Positions 5,725 to 8,619 of a DNA stretch of 8,619 nucleotides are shown here, in pieces; position 1 is the stretch's first letter, and each line of letters begins with the position of its first letter. Origin of the DNA: Bradyrhizobiaceae bacterium (GTDB lineage Bacteria; Pseudomonadota; Alphaproteobacteria; Rhizobiales; Hyphomicrobiaceae); assembly GCA_947475855.1 (NCBI GenBank), contig CANJPN010000244.1, positions 1 through 8,619 on the forward strand, written 5' to 3'. Made by a program: the position numbers and the translations under genes. The notes beneath the pieces are model-generated. The model worked only from the letters and a program-made list of their open reading frames with translations. It was not told the origin of the DNA and ran no database searches.

Positions 5725-7228
5725 CCTTCCCAGCACTCGAGATGCGCTCAAGCAGCCGCAGCTTGCGCTTGGGCGCTTCGGCCGATTGCGCCCCGCCGAC
5801 CACTGCCGCTTCCGCGATCGCGGCCAAAGCTTCGCCGGTCGCGACCTGAGCGGAAACGTCTGGTGCATCTGCGGGAGCCTGATCGTCATGCAGCGCTTTG
5901 ATGTATTCGGTGACGCGCTGCGCCGATGACGTCTGCGAGTTCTCGTGCGAGTTCTCCGCCGCGTTTTCGACAGCAGCAGCAGAAATTGCTGGCCGCGACG
6001 TCTGGCTGATACGATCGGCAAGGCTGCGGCGAGGGGCGTCGCGGCCACGGCGCGGATCGATCGAGGTCGGTACAGTACCGGCCCCCAGGCGACGCATTTC
6101 TTCCATATAGTGTGCGGCTTGACGCGCGAGACGCTCGTTGCTTGCGGCTAGCTCCGATCGCAGTCTCTGGATGGTCTCGGTCTGCTGAGTCAACTGAGCC
6201 TGGAGCGCGCTGATCCTGGCCTTCGAGGCCAGGCGACTGGCCTGCCCTGCCGGGCGGTTGGCCGCGCCTTCTGGCGCGCCCTCATAGACGGCGAGGCCAG
6301 CGTTGAGGCGCGCAATCTCGGCGGCTTGTTCGTCGATGCGAGCGTTGAGCGCCTTGGCCTGTGCCTCGGCCGCAGCACGGTCGTAGCTGCCGCTCGCGGC
6401 AGAGTCGCGGGTGGCCTTTACCGCCGCCTCGGCCGCCGCCAACTCGCGCCGCAACTGATCGACGTCCGGATTGCCGCCGGAAGCCGCACTCGATTGACCA
6501 TCGGGACCACTTTGCAGCTTGTGAATCAAGCCTGCCTGCTCCCGCGTTTTCGCCCGCAATGCCTCGATCTCGGAGCGCAGCGCGATCTCGCCGTCGAACT
6601 TCGGATCCGTAAAGGTGTCACGCAAAGCCGGCACGCGGGAGGCGAGCGAGGCCGACGTCCGCTCCAGCTCGGCGCGCTGCTGGGCGTTCATTTGCATCGC
6701 TTCGTCGAGGGCGCGAACGCTGCGGTTCGTTTCACTCTTGAGAACGCCGAGTTCTTCGTCGCGCTCCCTGATCAGTTCACGCGCGCTCTCGAGTTGCTGC
6801 TCAAGGCGCGGCAGGCGATCCGTGACGGTATGTTCCAGCACACGGCGAGCATTGAAGTTCTCTTCAAGCGCGGCCTTGACCCGCTCGGTCTCGTCCTGGA
6901 GTTCGGTGATGCGGGCGTCGCGCCGGTTCATCTCGATGCGCTGGCGCGCGGCGGTCAGCTTCTGCTGCTCGCCTTCGGCCTCGAGCTTGTGGACCCGGAT
7001 TGCGAACTGAGCGCGCAGCTTGTCCTTGTCGGCGCGGATCTCAGCCTCGGTCAGCGGCACCGACCGCCGAATGGCTTCGCTCGTCAGCCGCTGAACACGG
7101 GAACGGTATGACGGCAGCACGGCAACGACGAGCAATGAGGCAAACAGAATGCCCAGCGCCACCAGCATCAGGGATTGAAGCGTGAACAAGGTGGCGGGTC
7201 CTGCGGTCTGAAATTCAGCCTCGCGCAC
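5720..7228 (-). CDS. Membrane-anchored long coiled-coil protein of unknown function
   Basis: A 502-residue protein I cannot name. One hydrophobic helix (about 17-39, SLMLVALGILFASLLVVAVL) is followed by basic residues YRSRVQR, so the bulk probably faces the cytoplasm. The segment PLTEAEIRADKDKLRAQFA (58-76) resembles a conserved stretch I associate with uncharacterised Rhizobiales membrane proteins. Heptad-like, charge- and Gln-rich coiled coil covers roughly 60-235 and 255-385, broken near 240-255 by a Gly/Ser/Pro stretch. The tail is disordered and Ala/Ser-rich. It carries two copies of L-x-[DE]-R-I-S after basic residues (403-408 and 492-497). GTG at 7228 is the first possible start, directly after an in-frame TAG, with a weak AGG 8 nt upstream. 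The ATG at residue 21 would cut the membrane helix. The gene follows eipA by 124 bp and may be co-transcribed. A scaffold or envelope role is only a guess. Confidence 0.8.
   Translation of the reverse strand: MREAEFQTAGPATLFTLQSLMLVALGILFASLLVVAVLPSYRSRVQRLTSEAIRRSVPLTEAEIRADKDKLRAQFAIRVHKLEAEGEQQKLTAARQRIEMNRRDARITELQDETERVKAALEENFNARRVLEHTVTDRLPRLEQQLESARELIRERDEELGVLKSETNRSVRALDEAMQMNAQQRAELERTSASLASRVPALRDTFTDPKFDGEIALRSEIEALRAKTREQAGLIHKLQSGPDGQSSAASGGNPDVDQLRRELAAAEAAVKATRDSAASGSYDRAAAEAQAKALNARIDEQAAEIARLNAGLAVYEGAPEGAANRPAGQASRLASKARISALQAQLTQQTETIQRLRSELAASNERLARQAAHYMEEMRRLGAGTVPTSIDPRRGRDAPRRSLADRISQTSRPAISAAAVENAAENSHENSQTSSAQRVTEYIKALHDDQAPADAPDVSAQVATGEALAAIAEAAVVGGAQSAEAPKRKLRLLERISSAGKG
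5934..5957. repeat. 12-bp tandem repeat inside the coiled-coil gene
   Basis: TGCGAGTTCTCG is followed at once by TGCGAGTTCTCC, 11 of 12 bases identical. Read in the gene's frame this encodes ENSHENSQ in the disordered tail. It looks like a recent in-frame duplication of four codons. Confidence 0.6.
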
Positions 7229-7247
7229 CTAGCTGCCTGCGCGAAAC

Positions 7248-7264
7248 TTCGCTTACGTTCGCTT
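7248..7264. repeat. Direct repeat upstream of the coiled-coil gene
   Basis: TTCGCTT occurs at 7248-7254 and again at 7258-7264, one helical turn (10 bp) apart. On the minus strand this reads AAGCGAA twice, 20-36 nt before the GTG of the coiled-coil gene. It could be a regulator site near the promoter or leader. The rest of the 124-bp gap (7229-7352) shows only a weak hairpin at 7305-7321 without a T-run. Confidence 0.3.
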
Positions 7265-7352
7265 GTGCCGCACTTCCGATCCCTACCCTCGATACCGGCG
7301 TCCCGGCATGCGTGCATTGCCAGCCCTGCGACCGGGGCAGCCCGCATGAAGG

Positions 7353-7445
7353 CTAGAAAGGATTCCAAGTCGGCGATCGCGTATACTTTAAATAACCGAC
7401 GTTGGCACCCAATCGCAATCCAACTCCCGATCTTATCACAGCTAG
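7353..7445 (-). other. Segment of atypical codon use at the 3' end of eipA
   Basis: Residues 379-408 are encoded with ACA, CTA, ATA, AGA, GGA (twice), CGA (twice), TTG (twice), TTA, ACT and CCT. The preceding codons of the same gene are strongly G/C-ending. GC content falls to about 48% over 7361-7450 by hand count, clearly below the surrounding sequence. The protein remains a normal DUF1134 C-terminus. Confidence 0.6.
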
Positions 7446-8579
7446 TGTGACATGCTCGTGGGTCTGGAACTGAACGCTGACGCCACCGATGAGATAGGCA
7501 GAGCCCTGCACGCCGCCGAAACGGGTGTACATGTCGGCGGGATCGCGCAGGTTGTAGACCAGCACCATGGTCTTGGAACCTTCGCCGCCAAAGTCGTAGC
7601 CCAGCGACGGCCCCTGCCAATAGACGCGGTGATTGCCGACATCCTTCGTAAAGAGCGTGCCTTCTCCATAGCGGAGACCCGCGATGAACGCGCCGCCAGC
7701 GTCCTCGCCCAGGATGTAGCCGTTAGGGCGGCCCTGGCTTCTGAAAATCCGCTCGACGGCCTTGGCGAGACCCTCACTGATGGAGCCGAAGAAACGGTGG
7801 CCAGTATTGACCACCTCGTGCTGGGAATAGGTGCCGCCGCGGGGATCGTCATATCCCTGTGGATTATTGCCATAGGCCTGGTCGTTACCTGTTCCAACCT
7901 GCGGAGCGGAGTAAGGCTGGCCATATCCAGAGCCGCCATCGTTGCCGGGGTAGGGCTGGCCAGCGGGGCCGCCTTGATAGCCACCCTGGTAGCCCGCCTG
8001 TTGGTCGTTGCCGTAGCCGCCGGTCGCAGGCGGACGATAGGCGTCATTGCCGCGGACCGGGCCACCGCCGTCGCGCCAACTGTCGGCCTGTTGCTGACCA
8101 GAGTATCTCGGATCGCCGGACGGCGGGGAAGCGTAGCGTGGGTCTGAATAGCGTGGATCGCCAGAGGGTTGGGGGGCATAGCGAGGGTCGCCGCCATAGT
8201 CGCGCTGGGGAGGCGGGGGCTCGCTATAGCGAGGGTCGGCCGGCGGAGCGTTGGAGTAGCCGCCACCATAGCCGCCTGATTGAGGCGGACTCGAATTGCG
8301 GCTGGTGCCGTCCCACGGACGTCCATCGGAGCCGGCCTGCTGGCCGAAGCCACCGGACGGGCCTGAATTGTCTTCCGGCGGGCGATAGGAGTCGTCGCGG
8401 CGGGCGGGGCGCGCGGGGGCACGGCTGACAGGTGGCTCGTTCTGTTCCCAAAATGGCCTGTCCTGGGCACTTGCCACCGGGGCATTGGCGCAGGCGAGCG
8501 CCAGGACGCCGACGGCACCGAGCAGCCTAGCTGCGGCGATGCGATGAAAGTGCGATAAGTGGCGGAATTGGATCAGCAT
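7353..8579 (-). CDS. eipA: EipA (DUF1134) periplasmic envelope-integrity protein with a long repeat-bearing linker
   Basis: A 408-residue secreted protein. A long signal peptide has hydrophobic core AARLLGAVGVLALA and likely cleavage after A38 (VASA/QD). The C-terminal domain (about 251-408) has TGHRFFGS (259-266), PNGYILGE (285-292), AFIAGLRYGEGTLF (297-310), WQGPSLGYDFGGEG (321-334), NVGYLK (393-398) and a final TWNPF, a close match to DUF1134/EipA. That family is a small beta-barrel periplasmic protein reported to be needed for envelope integrity in Brucella. Between signal and domain lies about 210 residues of Gly/Pro/Tyr/Asp/Gln-rich low complexity with five DPRY repeats. As I recall, family members are often near 200 residues, so this one is long. 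The last 30 codons use rare codons unlike the rest. The ATG at 8579 gives a good signal peptide, though no ribosome site is evident and the frame stays open to the window edge. Confidence 0.92.
   Translation of the reverse strand: MLIQFRHLSHFHRIAAARLLGAVGVLALACANAPVASAQDRPFWEQNEPPVSRAPARPARRDDSYRPPEDNSGPSGGFGQQAGSDGRPWDGTSRNSSPPQSGGYGGGYSNAPPADPRYSEPPPPQRDYGGDPRYAPQPSGDPRYSDPRYASPPSGDPRYSGQQQADSWRDGGGPVRGNDAYRPPATGGYGNDQQAGYQGGYQGGPAGQPYPGNDGGSGYGQPYSAPQVGTGNDQAYGNNPQGYDDPRGGTYSQHEVVNTGHRFFGSISEGLAKAVERIFRSQGRPNGYILGEDAGGAFIAGLRYGEGTLFTKDVGNHRVYWQGPSLGYDFGGEGSKTMVLVYNLRDPADMYTRFGGVQGSAYLIGGVSVQFQTHEHVTLAVIRSGVGLRLGANVGYLKYTRSPTWNPF
8103..8237 (-). repeat. DPRY repeat stretch in the EipA linker
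   Basis: Five copies of DPRY are found at residues 115-118, 131-134, 141-144, 146-149 and 156-159. Most are followed by S or A and preceded by SG, GG or PPA. The spacing is irregular (16, 10, 5 and 10 residues). The surrounding sequence is Pro/Gly/Gln/Tyr-rich and surely disordered. At the DNA level the units are degenerate copies of a motif around GGATCG/GGGTC with TAGCG. Confidence 0.75.
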
Positions 8580-8619
8580 GTGCGAACCGATTGGTCTCAG
8601 CAGAGCTACAGCTTCGCCG

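Noticed and set aside
4723..6048. A 441-codon minus-strand reading frame opposite holA that continues out of frame into the coiled-coil gene
   Set aside because: Both holA and the coiled-coil gene are well supported in their own frames. This frame crosses their convergent junction and has shadow-like composition.
7305..7321. Small hairpin GGCATG-CGTG-CAT(T)GCC after eipA as a terminator
   Set aside because: The stem is only 6 bp with a bulge and no T-run follows on the minus strand.
7175..7450. A 91-codon plus-strand frame with TTG start covering the eipA/coiled-coil gap
   Set aside because: No ribosome site or recognisable domain was seen, and it overlaps both neighbouring genes antisense. 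I noted it only because its end falls near the codon-usage switch in eipA.
7442..8518. A 358-codon alternative frame within eipA on the same strand
   Set aside because: The eipA frame contains a signal peptide and a full DUF1134 domain. The other frame is an Ala/Arg/Thr/Pro-rich by-product of the low-complexity repeats.
1..8619. tRNA, rRNA, CRISPR, transposase, integrase, toxin-antitoxin or phage-defence genes
   Set aside because: All non-coding gaps are under 190 bp, and none shows a tRNA-like cloverleaf, spaced repeats or mobile-element ends. All seven supported coding regions are chromosomal-type genes.

Overview
The window looks like a chromosomal housekeeping segment of an alphaproteobacterium, most probably order Hyphomicrobiales (Rhizobiales). 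The evidence is the high GC content, the gene order leuS-lptE-holA with a divergent yggS, an alphaproteobacterial-type LeuRS, a DUF1134/EipA protein that is characteristic of Alphaproteobacteria, and a membrane-anchored coiled-coil protein of a type I associate with Rhizobiales. The order and the genus are inferences. No mobile element, tRNA, rRNA, CRISPR array or integration scar was seen.

Left part (1-1361): two minus-strand genes. A flavin-containing monooxygenase-like FAD/NAD(P) oxidoreductase is cut by the left edge, with its N-terminal 117 residues visible. Upstream of it is yggS, the PLP-homeostasis protein. A 187-bp divergent intergenic region (1175-1361) separates yggS from leuS and carries two inverted repeats.

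Middle part (1362-5706): a plus-strand cluster of leuS (leucyl-tRNA synthetase), lptE (outer-membrane LPS-assembly lipoprotein, overlapping leuS by 14 bp) and holA (DNA polymerase III delta subunit, GTG start). It joins translation, outer-membrane biogenesis and replication. leuS and lptE look translationally coupled. holA follows after 129 bp and may have its own promoter.

Right part (5720-8579): two minus-strand genes convergent with holA. First in transcription is eipA, a secreted DUF1134 protein with an unusually long Gly/Pro/Tyr/Asp-rich linker carrying five DPRY repeats. It is followed by a 502-residue single-pass membrane protein with a long coiled coil and no assigned function. The holA and coiled-coil genes end tail to tail, 13 bp apart, on a hairpin that contains both stop codons.

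I did not find a convincing new multi-gene system. The items most worth a second look are the abrupt codon-usage change over the last 30 codons of eipA, the repeat-bearing linker of EipA, the repeated C-terminal motif of the coiled-coil protein, and the inverted repeat between yggS and leuS.
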